64,000 nucleotides of DNA. Source: Marisa cornuarietis. Its lineage: Eukaryota > Mollusca > Gastropoda > Architaenioglossa > Ampullariidae. Positions 1-10,338 of this stretch are shown here, piece after piece. Position 1 is the first letter of the stretch. Each line of letters opens with the position of its first letter. The stretch lies in assembly GCA_004794655.1 (NCBI GenBank), contig SMMW01000068.1, forward strand, positions 349,501 through 413,500, read 5' to 3'. The notes under the pieces were generated by a model that was not told where the DNA came from, searched no databases, and saw only the letters and a program-made list of their open reading frames with translations. Made by a program: the position numbers and the translations under genes.

Positions 1-81
1 GATATAAAGAAATTTTACAAGTCTAGAGATTTCTCTTTTCTTAGTTTTATAAAATAACAGTTTTTTAACACATAAGTTCTA

Positions 82-3000
82 TCATATCAGGTGAAACATC
101 TGAATGGACTTTACATATGCCAGGATTGATCTGGAAGAGTGTTTGGTAAAAAGGTCAGCGAGAGTCTGTGCTGTAAAACAGTTTTGACGAATTGTATCTA
201 GTTTTGAACAGGAGATGAGCAAATGTTCTATGGTTAGGGGGTCTTTACACCAAGGACAAAGTGGGGAGTTTTCTCCTGCAAGCAAAAATCGGTGAGTGAT
301 AAATGAGTGTCCAGCTTTTAGTCTATTTATAACCACTTTTTCTCGTCGGTTTAGAAATTCTTGTGTTATACAGTCTGATAGTTTTGGAAAAATAGCATGA
401 AGTTTGTTGTGTTTCATGGAGTCCCAATGAAGCTGCCAAAGTTGTGTGATATACATTTTAACAGAAGCGTACCAATCTGAGGCAAATGTTGTATGGACCA
501 CAAGTGGTTGTTGAAGGGCCTTTTTTGCTGCTTCGTCAGCTTTAGTGTTTCCTAGAATATTTGCATGGCCAGGAACCCAAATAAAGATAATGTCAAAATT
601 GTTATTTTGCAGTAGTGATAAAAGTTCAAAGACTTGAACCAGTAGTGGGTGATCTAAACGTTGAGAGTGAAGTGCAAGTAGGGATGACAAAGAGTCTGAA
701 ATAACTAAGAAGTTTTTCTCTTTAGATGTATGTATATACTGTATTGCAAGTAGAAGGGCTTTTAACTCTGCAGAAAAAATGGAGCTATGACCTTCCAAGC
801 GAGCTGTCAGCGGTGGTGTGGAAATGTCCATCGGCACCGCTGCAGCTGCTACAGTTTCTTTTTCAGTATTTTTGGATCCATCAGTGTATATGTGACAAAA
901 GTCAGGATAGTCTGTGACTATTTCTCTGAAAAGCTGCTGATAGACTATGTCAGGGGTTTCACCCTTTTTTTGGTTAGAGAGGTCAAAACGAATTTCAGGT
1001 GTGGGAAGTAGCCATGGTGGTGTTCTGGTCAGTGCAATTGGTGCTGTCTTTTGGGGGTCCATTCCCAATCTCTGAAGATGGGGGTGGGCTCGTATGGGTA
1101 GAGGTTTTTGTTCATGTTCACGTGCCCTATATTTCTCCAGAAACTGAATGGAGAAAACTGAGTGGAAAGCAGGGTTTTGGGGCAGAGCTCGAAGTTTTGA
1201 GACATAGGACAACATTAGTTTTAGTCGGCGTAACTCTAGAGGGGGTTCACCTGCCTCTGCATATAGGCTGTGTATTGGAGTGGTTCTGAAGGCTCCGAGA
1301 CAAATTCTCAGGCCGTGATGGTGCACAGTGTCTAGCCTTTTTAGGTATGATGTCCTGGCAGATCCATAGACTATGCATCCATAATCCAATTTTGAACGCA
1401 CTAGGGAACGATACAAACGGAGTAAAGTGATTTGGTCTGCACCCCAGTTTGTGTTACTTATCACTCTCAATATATCTAGAGCCTTCAGACAAGATGCGTG
1501 AAGATGACGGATGTGGTTCTGAAAAGAAAGTTTACGATCAAAAATAACACCCAAGAAGTGGACCTCTTCCACTACCTTGAGTGCTGTTCCATTTACATGA
1601 ATTGAGGGTTCAGGAAAAGGACCTCTAAGTTTTGTAAAGTGAATGCACACAGATTTTGAGGGAGAAAATTTGAAACCGTTTTCTAATACCCATTTTGAGA
1701 TGTGGTTTACACATAACTGTAATTGTCTCTCCAGACCTGGTAGAAACTTTCCTCGTATACAAAGTGCAAAATCATCAACATATAGCGAGGCAGCCATATT
1801 TTTGGGAATAGACTTCAAGATGCCATCTATTTTAATACAGAACAAAATAGGTGACAGGATACTTCCTTGAGGGACTCCCACCTGCTGTTCATGGGTGTCT
1901 GAAAAGGTATTTTGTATCCGGACTCTAAACATACGACATGTTACAAAGTTTTTGATGAAAATTGGTAGTCGGCCTCGAAAGCCTAGAGAAAATAGGTCCA
2001 AGAAAATTCCTTGCCTCCATACTGTGTCATAGGCTCTTTCTAGGTCAAAGAATACTCCTATGACATGTTCTTTTTTAATAAAGGCGTCCCTTATAAACGT
2101 TTCAAATCTGACCATTTGATCTGTAGTACTACAGTTTTTTTCGAAAACCACACTGAATGCTGGAAAGAAGATTTTGGGACTCTAACACCCAAATCAATCG
2201 TGAATTTACCATCCTTTCAAGTAGCTTACAGAAACAATTTGTTAAAGCAATTGGACGGTAACTGTTTGGATCTGAGGGATCTTTTCCTGGTTTTGGTATA
2301 GGAACTATTATAGCCTCGTGCCATGCGGAAGGAAGGTTTCCTGTATTCCATATATGGTTGAAAATCTGCAATAATGTCCTCAAAGATGATTCTGGGAGTT
2401 TGGTTATGATTTGGTATGAGATACTGTCTGGTCCTGGGGCCGTGGGAGCACTTTGAAAGTGCTTGTTTAAGTTCAGACATAGAGAAATCGGTGTTGTAGG
2501 ATTCCAAGTTGTCCGATTGAAAGTTACATTTTGTTAATTCTTTGCAAGCCTTCACTTGCTGAAAAGCTGTGGAATATTGTAGTGACGAGGTTGTCATTTC
2601 AAAAGTGGAGCCCAGTTTGTTTGCAATTTCTCGATGATCAGTGAGTAAATTTTGTTCGGCTCTTAGGTGTCCAACCGCTCTATTGCTAGTCTTTCCTTTT
2701 AGTTTTTTGATAGCTGACCATACCAGTCGGCATGGGGTACGATTTGTCAGTGAGGAAACAAAATGTTGCCAAGAAAGCCTTCTTTGTTGTTTACAGATGT
2801 GACGGGCCTGAGCTCGAAGGCGTTTGAAATTTAGAACATTCTCGGGGGTGGGAGATCGAAAAACTGTTCTCTGTGCCTTTTTCCTATTTTGAATTGCCTT
2901 TCGGCAATCCTCATTAAACCAGGGAACTTTGGGGAGCCTCCTGTGGTGGCTGTAACGAGGGATACTTTTGTTCATGACCTCCAATAGTGCTAAGGAAAAA

Positions 3001-3797
3001 CTTTCCATTGGATGGTCTGTAGAGGTTGTAGAATCCACAGGTGAGATGAATCGTTCTAAGGGAGACAGCATTGATTCACAGAGTGTTTTAAAAAGGTTCC
3101 AATTTGCCCGTGCTAAATTCCAGTGGTCTTCCTGTTTTACTGTATTAGTTGAGTTAGAAGAAAGGATGATAGGGTAGTGGTCACTTCCACAAAGATCATC
3201 CCACATATGCCAGTTGAAGTCAACTGTCAGTGTGGGATCACATACTGAGAGATCTATTGCAGTTGTAGATGCATTATGGGGTCTATAAAAGGTTGGACTA
3301 CCATCGTTCATCACACATAAGTCAAAATCATTAAAAAAACCTGATAAAAGTTCACCACGTGAATCACTAACATCCCCACCCCACAGGGGATGATGTCCAT
3401 TAAAATCCCCCAAGAGGAGTACAGGGGAAGGAAGCTGTTGAAGAAGATCCTCCAGGTGTTGACGAGAAACGCTAATTGAAGGGGGGAGGTATACACTACA
3501 TACTGTGATGGTTTTCTTAAGGGATATTCTGGCTGCCACAGCTTGTAATGGGGTGGAAAGGGGGATGGGGCTGAAAAGAATATCTGAATGAATTAAAAGA
3601 GCTACTCCACCAGCATGAGAGTCATTTGCGGATGCCTTTCGGAGTATCTGAAAACCTTTGCAGGTAAAAGTATCTGTGTCCTGCAAAAAGGTCTCTTGGA
3701 GGGCAATCACTTTAGTATCTGTTTGATGTAAAACAACTTTTAGTTCTTCAAAATTTGCCCTAATTCCTCGGCAGTTCCACTGTAACAGATTTGTCAT
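82..3797 (-). pseudogene. LINE A ORF2: endonuclease, reverse transcriptase, RNase H (frameshifted)
   Basis: The product would nick target DNA and reverse-transcribe the element RNA in the nucleus. The N-terminal piece (3797 down to about 2450) is an exonuclease/endonuclease/phosphatase fold: QWNCRGIR at the start, LQETF, LLGDFNGHHPLWGG and GSDHYPI are its catalytic blocks. The frame then shifts near 2440-2460 into the segment APGPDSISYQ to RPIALTNCFCKLLERM (about 2460-2129), and again near 2140 into the long 3' frame (82-2151). That last part carries the RT box LYVDDFAL, then RNase H with IYTDGSKN, FSAELKAL, ISDSLSSL and WVPGHANILGNTKADEAAK, and a terminal CPWC-x8-H-x4-C finger. All catalytic residues are visible, so only the two frameshifts break it. 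It starts 8 bp after the ORF1 stop, an ordinary LINE spacing. Confidence 0.88.
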
Positions 3798-3804
3798 TTA
3801 TAAT

Positions 3805-5157
3805 TTAAGTATGAGAAGATGACCTGGAATGTCGTGTACCAGAGGTGTTTGTGCGGCCTGGGGGTGAGGTTGAAGGAACCCTTCGTTCCTCCATATCCAT
3901 CAAGCTATCTGAAAGGGGTGCAAACCTATTTGAAGTAGGTGATGGAGGGTGTCGTCGTGTGCGAGGGCTAACTGTTTTTGACCCAGGGGGACGGGAGGTT
4001 TGTTGAGGTTTTAGAGGGGATTTTTGGGGAGTGGCGGTAATTGCAGTTTGTGACTTTGTAGGTGCAGTTTTTTGATGAGTACGTGTGGGTGCACGTGCTG
4101 TTGATCTGGTTGAGGTGTATGCTGGAATTGGTTGAGGTGTGGAAGGTTTGGGTTGCTGCGTTTGGTCTGTAGGTGGAGGTGGCATGAGTGTGTGTGTGGG
4201 TTTGGGGGTTTCTGTGTTTATCCATGTAATATCTGTTTGGCATGATGTATATTTTACCGATTTCCGGGAAACCACCCCTGCAAAAGATGGGTTTCCGGCT
4301 GTTTGTGTGGAGACTTGAAGGTTTCCCAAGACACGGCGACGTGCCTCTGGGTACGACAAACCTTGTTCTGCTTTTATCCGCTGGATTTTGTCTTCCTCCT
4401 TCCAACGAGGACAGTCTCGGGAGGAGGCTGGGTGACATCCAGCACAATTTGCACATTTGATTGTTCCATGACAATCATTTGGGAAGTGAGATTCACTGCA
4501 CTTTACACAGCGTGCTTCTGATCTACAGGGAGATGAACCATGTCCATATCTTTGACACTTGAAACAACGTAGGGGTGAAGGGATAAAAAGTGCCACCTTC
4601 ACCCGAAGATAGCCAATGTTAATGGAGTTTGGGAGGTCTGGAATACAGAAGGTGAGGAAATATGTGTTTGTGGGAATCAACTTTCCATCTTTCTTAAGGG
4701 TGACCCTATGTACATGGGTTACACCCTGCTGAGACAATTCAGTACGTATGTCTACTTCTGACAATCCAGCAAGATCTCTACACCTGATTACTCCTCTAGA
4801 TGAATTTAAAGTTTTATGAGGTGTTACTTTTATGGGACGGTCCACAAATTGTTTTCCGTCCCATTTTCTTAATGCTTCGGATGCTTTTTGATTTTTGCAT
4901 TGGACTAGGAGTTGTCCAGATCTTAGCTGCTTTACTGACAAAAAGTTAGAAGATATGTTTTGTAAACATTTCTGGACGGCAAAGGGGGACAGTCCCGAGA
5001 TAGGTTTCTCCGGATCCCCACTCTCCACAATCAAATAATGTGGCCATGCCCTTTCTACAAACTTTGTCAAGTCATCACGTGCCTCCTCCTCACTGTCTGA
5101 GGAATTTTCATCAAAAGGTCGAGAGCGTTTTCCAGGATGTGAAAGTTTTTTGGCCAT
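3805..5157 (-). CDS. LINE A ORF1, gag-like nucleic-acid-binding protein
   Basis: This is the RNA-binding partner of the LINE, expected to coat the element transcript in a ribonucleoprotein particle. From the MAKKL start (chosen because the second copy begins with a matching MATTTKK) it is 450 residues with no internal stop. An acidic N-terminal stretch (SSDSEEEARDD) is followed by an RRM-like region (about 40-190). Next come tandem CCHC zinc knuckles beginning CFKCQRYGHGSSPC (residues 198-211) and running to about 260. The C-terminus is basic and rich in proline, serine and threonine, as in many gag-like proteins. An upstream in-frame ATG at 5352 exists, but that part translates 5' UTR sequence and is less likely to be used. 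Related proteins are usually annotated as jockey-type gag-like proteins. The open frame suggests fairly recent activity of the family. Confidence 0.85.
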   Translation of the reverse strand: MAKKLSHPGKRSRPFDENSSDSEEEARDDLTKFVERAWPHYLIVESGDPEKPISGLSPFAVQKCLQNISSNFLSVKQLRSGQLLVQCKNQKASEALRKWDGKQFVDRPIKVTPHKTLNSSRGVIRCRDLAGLSEVDIRTELSQQGVTHVHRVTLKKDGKLIPTNTYFLTFCIPDLPNSINIGYLRVKVALFIPSPLRCFKCQRYGHGSSPCRSEARCVKCSESHFPNDCHGTIKCANCAGCHPASSRDCPRWKEEDKIQRIKAEQGLSYPEARRRVLGNLQVSTQTAGNPSFAGVVSRKSVKYTSCQTDITWINTETPKPTHTLMPPPPTDQTQQPKPSTPQPIPAYTSTRSTARAPTRTHQKTAPTKSQTAITATPQKSPLKPQQTSRPPGSKTVSPRTRRHPPSPTSNRFAPLSDSLMDMEERRVPSTSPPGRTNTSGTRHSRSSSHT

Positions 5158-5785
5158 GAGAAAAGATGAAGGTTCATTTCTCCTGTTCCCCACCCACCAC
5201 GGAGTCCAACTAGGGGATGCAGCCGAGCGGTACCACATGGGTATATCCAGCAGGGCTGCACCAGGGCTACAGGAGAAGTATACTCTGACCCACAAGGATG
5301 TGAAACAGATTGACCCAGGCCGCAGCCTTCTAGCAAAACTAGGGCATTGCACGACCAGCCGATTGATTGGTGCGGGCCAGCACCAACCTCCTGTCTAGGA
5401 GAAGTTTGGGCCAAAGAGGAATGTTGGTATGATGGGTCGCAACCCATCAGTGACCTCAGCCTCCAGGATCCCATTCTCCTCCGACACAGGTCGCCCTGCA
5501 CGGCAAACGCAGGGGGCCTAAAGAAGGCCACTGAGAAAGCAAAAAGGAAGAGAAAGAGATATTTTGGGAAGCATTGAAAAAGGGGAAAGGACCAAAAGGC
5601 AGAGGATAAAATAGGAAAAACGGCAGTGAAGGAAATAAGTGTTTTGACGAAAAAGGAATAAAGGTGAAAGGACCTGTGAGACAGAAACCAGTACAGTGAG
5701 GAGGAAAGAGGCAGGCCACTTCGTCACCCATCCAGAGAGAAGTTGGGTGTCCACCCCCGGCACTAGGAGCCGGGCCCACGGGGGC
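5158..5785 (-). other. LINE A 5' untranslated region
   Basis: This GC-rich leader sits upstream of ORF1. It aligns along its length with 55546-56175 in the second copy, sharing for example CTTCTAGCAAAACTAGGGC-type and TCGCCCTGCACGGCAAACG blocks. Non-LTR elements of this type carry an internal promoter here, so it is the likely promoter region; no motif proves that. Several apparent ORFs on both strands lie here, but none is conserved in frame between the two copies. Confidence 0.6.
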
Positions 5786-6009
5786 GCTCCATTCTCTTGA
5801 AAAAGAGCGTTGCACTAGCGTTTATAGCAACGGGTTAGGACATTAAAACATTTAATGAAGATTCTGTGGTTTCCAAATATTTTTGGACTGTAGGTATGGC
5901 CAAATATTGTAGCAGCTTAACCTTAAAACTTTAATAGCCATATGTAGACCTTTTAGTCGCTAAACGTTCATCAGTATCACCATCTCTGTCCCATCACGGA
6001 ATTATATAG

Positions 6010-8632
6010 ATGGAAGAGCAGCTTGGTCGTCTGCACCGAAAAGTGCGAAAACCGGCCATGTTCGCGCATGGGGTTATAGCAACTTCCGGCTCTACCTTCG
6101 AGGATGGGAGAATCGAGCACCTTGAGTTATTCACTTGCAAAAAAAAAAGTTCTTGCGGACGTTGCGGTGCAAATTGTTGTGTACCATTGTGCACTACCAA
6201 CAATGCCAGATGCCGGGGTTTAAGTTTCATGCGTCTGCCTCGGCTTGGCGTGAGTGTGGAACAAGATGAGTGGAGAAGGCGCCTCGAGCACGCCATAAGC
6301 AGATGTGATGCTTCGTTTAATCCTGACAAAGCGACTATTTGCAGTCGCCACTTCGAGGAAGACTGCATCAAGCACGGTAGGTTAACGCATTTTATAAATA
6401 CTTTTTCCATTTACATCTCAGAATATTTAGTTGCAATGCATGTGTGTGTGTTTGTGAGTGAGAGAGAAAGACCAGCAACGCTGTATTTCGCTGATCACTT
6501 ACGCTTGAAACTGAGGGACCATGCACAAAGGATTAGTTTTTTTTTAAATGAATACAAGGGAAGGCAGATAATGTGAACATTCAACACAGCAGTACTTTCA
6601 TCATTATCACACAGTATCTGTCTGCAAACACTGTATCATTTTAGTTAAACTTGCTCTTGAATTTACTTATTACTATGCATGCAATGGAGTCTGTGATATC
6701 CTTTAATCTGGCATCTAATATTGCTGGCTTGCTTGAGCCTTCAGTCAATGTGGCCAATAGATAATAAACAGTGGCATAGGAAGATCCTCGGCTTTGGGGG
6801 GGGCAAGCTCCATGCTGACAATGAATAACGTTCACATTCTTGCCTTCCCAGCATCTTTTTTGGGGGGGCGGCTGCCCCCCTTGCCCCCCCTGTTCCTACG
6901 CCACTGATAAATAGTAATTACTCAAAAATCATTATGGACAAGTGTGTACTAATAGATGCATGGTGGTTTACGTTAATACTTGCTATTATTTATTATTTTC
7001 TCTGTTGTTGTCAGCTGGTGGAAAACGTTCATTGGTACCAGGCAGCCTGCCAAACTTACTAATGCCACCAAGAAGTGCAGAAACTCCAAAGTCTCAACCT
7101 AGGAAACCTCCAGTCAGTAGAAACCAAGATTTAGCATGAGAAGTTTTAGGTGTGGGGATGGAGGAGGGGCAAGAAATAATGTGTTTCAGGAGTCTCTGTT
7201 TACAGCCAATTCTAATTTATAATTTTTTTCTGTGGTAATCATAAAGCGGCTGGAAAACCATTCAGTATGCTCCAGCTTGAATATGCTGAAAATAATAATT
7301 ATAATTACTGTATTGTGTGTAAGTGTTGTCTATGTATATCATAAAACGCCTGTTGTTTAAAGGTTCTTCAAAATATGCCTATATAGGCAGACATTTTACT
7401 ATTCAGTTGTGACTGCCATCTATACATGTAGATAATAATAAGGAATTGTTCATATAAAAGATAGGCAATCATAGCATTCAAGTGTGCAGGTCAAAAGACT
7501 GCTTAAGGGCTTTCTTTCTTATTTATTCTGCAATTATTTGTAAGTTTTGAAATTCTTCACTTTTCTTTCAGACGGAGAGACCACCTTCACAGCTGCCAAA
7601 GACTGTGGCATATTACACCTTCAGTGAAGTGCGAAAAGCAGCTGAACAACTACCTCTCCCATTAATCCAAATCAGCAACATGGAGCAAGAGATTGTGGTG
7701 GCCACTGTAGAGGATAGCATGCTGAAGTTCAAAGTGAGCATAAAGGCAGACTTTGTGACCACAGTTCATGTGTATGGTTTTTCAGCACCAAATGAGACTG
7801 TGAACATTGAAAATTTGAAGCTTAATACTTTTCTCACAAACCTGAGCAGCAAATGTGTATGCAAAGGTGTGAACATTGAATCATTGCAGGAATTTTCTGC
7901 CTTACTGAGAAATGACCAAAACCAACTGTATTTCAGACACATCATATGCAAGTCAGTAGGCACACACACATCCACAGTTAGATCCAAATGGTGTGTGTTT
8001 TTGACAGAAAATGGACAAATATGTGAACCGTGTCAGTATGTTGAGAGACTACTCAGAATGAAAGAAGAAAGAGCAATAGCCAGCAAGTCAAGTTGCATCA
8101 AGACCAACCATTCTCTTAATCTTCCCAGCGAAAAAAGATATTGTATGAAGGAGATATGAAGAAAAAACCAGATCTTGTCCCATATACAAATGTTAATGAC
8201 AAACGTTTTGAGTTTTTGGAGGATGTTTTGTCATATTTGCAGCAGTTGAAAATATCTGTCGACACGCGCCCTGGTAATTTTTCTAGCTCTGACCGCAAGA
8301 AAATGTTTATTTCTCAACAGACCTTCAATGGCATAATAATGACAGTTAAAGCATTTACTGGGGCAACAAAATACCTGCTAAGCAACAGTGTCGACTTTGT
8401 TCTCAGTAATAAATTTTGTCAAGATCCTCTGGAAGAACATTTTGGGAGGCACAGAAGCATAGGCCGAACAGCAGAGAACCCCAATCTCCTTCAGTTTGGA
8501 TACCAGGAGTCTAACCTACGACTGCAGAGGAATTTGGCTCTGATTATTCAGCCAAGAAGAAATATTAGGAATGCTGAGAAGATACCTGTAACTATCACCA
8601 CAAGCCCCATTAAGAAAAAGCCTAGAAAATGA
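6010..8632 (+). pseudogene. P-element-like THAP transposase relic, catalytic core missing
   Basis: Three exons can be joined. Exon 1 (6010-6376) encodes a THAP zinc finger: CCVPLCTTN, then LSFMRLPR, EWRRRLEHA and ICSRHFEEDCI, giving the C2CH pattern; donor CACG|GTAGGT. Exon 2 (7015-7112) gives KRSLVPGSLPNLLMPP, the usual post-THAP segment; donor CCA|GTCAGT. Exon 3 starts at 7572 after CTTTCAG and runs in phase to about 8135, ending in a Cys-rich linker (KWCVFLTENGQICEPC). The frame then shifts in an A6 run, and 8141-8632 encodes the conserved C-terminal P/THAP9 block (FCQDPLEEHFGRHRS, then NPNLLQFGYQ). The RNase H-like catalytic domain that normally lies between these two parts (several hundred residues) is absent. 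A full-length transposase is much longer. I did not find terminal inverted repeats. It could be a domesticated THAP gene, but the missing core and the frameshift favour a dead copy. Confidence 0.8.
6771..6908. mobile_element. Short hAT-like MITE in intron 1 of the P-like relic
   Basis: A 138-bp unit begins CAGTGGCATAGGAAG and ends with the complement of CAGTGGCGTAGGAACAG, giving imperfect terminal inverted repeats of about 15 bp that continue into G-runs (GGGGGGGCAAG) on both sides. CAGTG ends are typical of hAT elements. Flanking AT-rich sequence does not give a clean 8-bp duplication, so the copy is old. It has no coding capacity. Confidence 0.6.
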
Positions 8633-8823
8633 AATGTCTCTGAATTTTCCACGCACCTTTTGAACACAAGTTCTCTTTATGTGACAACAAATTAATCAGT
8701 TATCCCAACAGCTCTTATGACCAATCACTTCTCTAACAACTAGTTTGGGGTCATGTAAATCACTTTAAAAACAATTTGTTTTGTCATTGCTGCATGGTTA
8801 TTCATAACAGTCTATCATCTTCT

Positions 8824-9135
8824 GTTTAATAATAATAATAATAATAATAGTGAAGATTTTTATAGCGCATATTCACACTCATAGAGAGCATGCTCTTAGC
8901 GCTTAAAACGAGGAAGAGACGTGGACTAAGTAGACACAGAACAAAGGGGATGAAAGAAAACGACAGTACTGACGAAACAGAAAACAAAAGGCATCAAGTA
9001 ACAGGAACAGAAAAATATAGTGATTCTGCGAGAAAAATAAAAGATTGTACCCCAGTGCTACAGTCATTAATTTACAAACAAATGTTGTTTTTTTTTAGAG
9101 AGAGCCTTGTTGTTGATCAAGCCAAGTTGTGAAGA
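8824..9135 (+). repeat. Interspersed repeat R1, copy 1, preceded by (AAT)n
   Basis: After an AAT microsatellite (8828-8849) comes a block containing TTTATAGCGCATATTCACAC, AGAGAGCATGCTCTTAGCGC, GAAGAGACGTGGACTAA and GGCATCAAGTAACAGGAACAG. The same blocks in the same order and orientation recur at 58118-58375. It is non-coding; the ORF that overlaps it is not conserved in the other copy. It may be a SINE or MITE; the type is not resolved. Confidence 0.65.
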
Positions 9136-10262
9136 AAACATATTCAGACTCATATATGGTTGCTTATGATACTGTTAAGATACTTCTCTACCCCAGCTTG
9201 TTATTTGAACAGTTAATAGTGTTTAGAATAGAGCTGTACAACAGCCTAAAATTTTTCCTTAAACATAAAATTGTATCAAGATAAGTGTAAAATACATCAC
9301 ATGCCTTTACATTTTACAAGCATTATCATATGCAAAGGTATGTGGAATATGTGTCCAAAGTTTTCTGCAATATGCATATCTTTATCTTTCTACCACAAAA
9401 AGTGCAAATAGGTTTAAACCGATCAAACACAAACACCTTCAACTGTTTCTAAAAATGATCTTGCACCATTGAAGAGTGAAAAAGGCAGGCAGCACTATCA
9501 CAGAGTTAAATAACACTGTGGCATTATCAACTTAACAAGACATACACATGTATCTGAACAATAATTAACTCTTGCACACAAGCAAATGCATGCACACATT
9601 TTCCTCCGCAGTATAGGTCAGAATCCATATGTTTATACATTAAATTACAAAGCTATGATTAAGTTCATTTATCATTTGTTAAGGCATGTGAAATGTTTGT
9701 CCAACATTTTCTGCAATATGCATATTTTTATCTTTCTACCAAAAAATCATGTATAGTAAACATTTTAACTATATTACAACATACACTGCACTAGAGAGCC
9801 ATAATGAGATCGTCACCAACTGTAGCATAATTTTTAAACACAAACTGTTAAGTGAGCAATCCTCAAGTATATCGATTGTACAGTGAACCTGCATCAGTTG
9901 TCAGTTTATCAACAAAGCTGACAGGCTGGGAAAAAAGACGATAAAACACTTCCTCCTATTTCCACTAAAGCCCTATAATTATATGCTAACATGTATGCAA
10001 TCGGTTTGAGGAAGGTGTTACATCATGTAAGGACTGCTTTAAGATTTTGTAAAGTCGTGCAATTAAAAACAGATCCCTCTAATTCAACGAGTCATTTTAT
10101 GTGTCGTCAGTACACACGTGCATTCAACAAAGCTTCCGTAGATCAGTGCCTGTTTATCATTGCTAAAGCAGACTACTTTTATACAAAAATTTATAGCTCT
10201 GGGCACCAGATCTAACTAACAAAAGGAAAAATCTTCATTTTAATTGCTTGTACCCACAAGAG

Positions 10263-10338
10263 TTGTGTCGATGTCAAGTGTCGACTGCTAAATCGGAAGA
10301 TTGTGTCGATGTCAAGTGTCGACTGCTAAACCGGAAGA
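10263..10338. repeat. 38-bp direct repeat, two copies
   Basis: TTGTGTCGATGTCAAGTGTC and the following 18 bases are repeated immediately, with one difference near the end (AAATCGG versus AAACCGG). No function is apparent. Confidence 0.85.

Larger units (their letters stand above)
1..5785 (-). mobile_element. Nearly full-length LINE of the RNase H-bearing I/Nimb type (LINE A)
   Basis: A two-ORF non-LTR retrotransposon reads right to left. It has a GC-rich 5' untranslated region (about 5158-5785), ORF1 with zinc knuckles, and ORF2 with apurinic-type endonuclease, reverse transcriptase and RNase H. The 5' end is placed near 5785 because the second copy (52618-56175) ends in the same CCCCCGTGGGCCCGGC-like sequence exactly where its target duplication begins. 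The 3' terminus is not proven: the second copy ends in (CAAA)n, and no such tail is visible by position 1, so the 3' end may lie outside the window. An RNase H domain in the ORF2 product is typical of the I superfamily; the exact clade is an inference. ORF2 has at least two frameshifts, so this copy is probably dead although ORF1 is open. Confidence 0.88.

Noticed and set aside
726..1870. Plus-strand ORFs opposite LINE A ORF2
   Set aside because: Shadows of the RT and RNase H coding frame on the other strand.
5347..5815. ORFs on both strands in the LINE 5' UTRs (also 55546-56316)
   Set aside because: Not conserved in frame between the two LINE copies; the region behaves as untranslated leader.
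10000..10215. 74-codon plus ORF
   Set aside because: No recognisable domain, no splice context and composition like the surrounding non-coding DNA.
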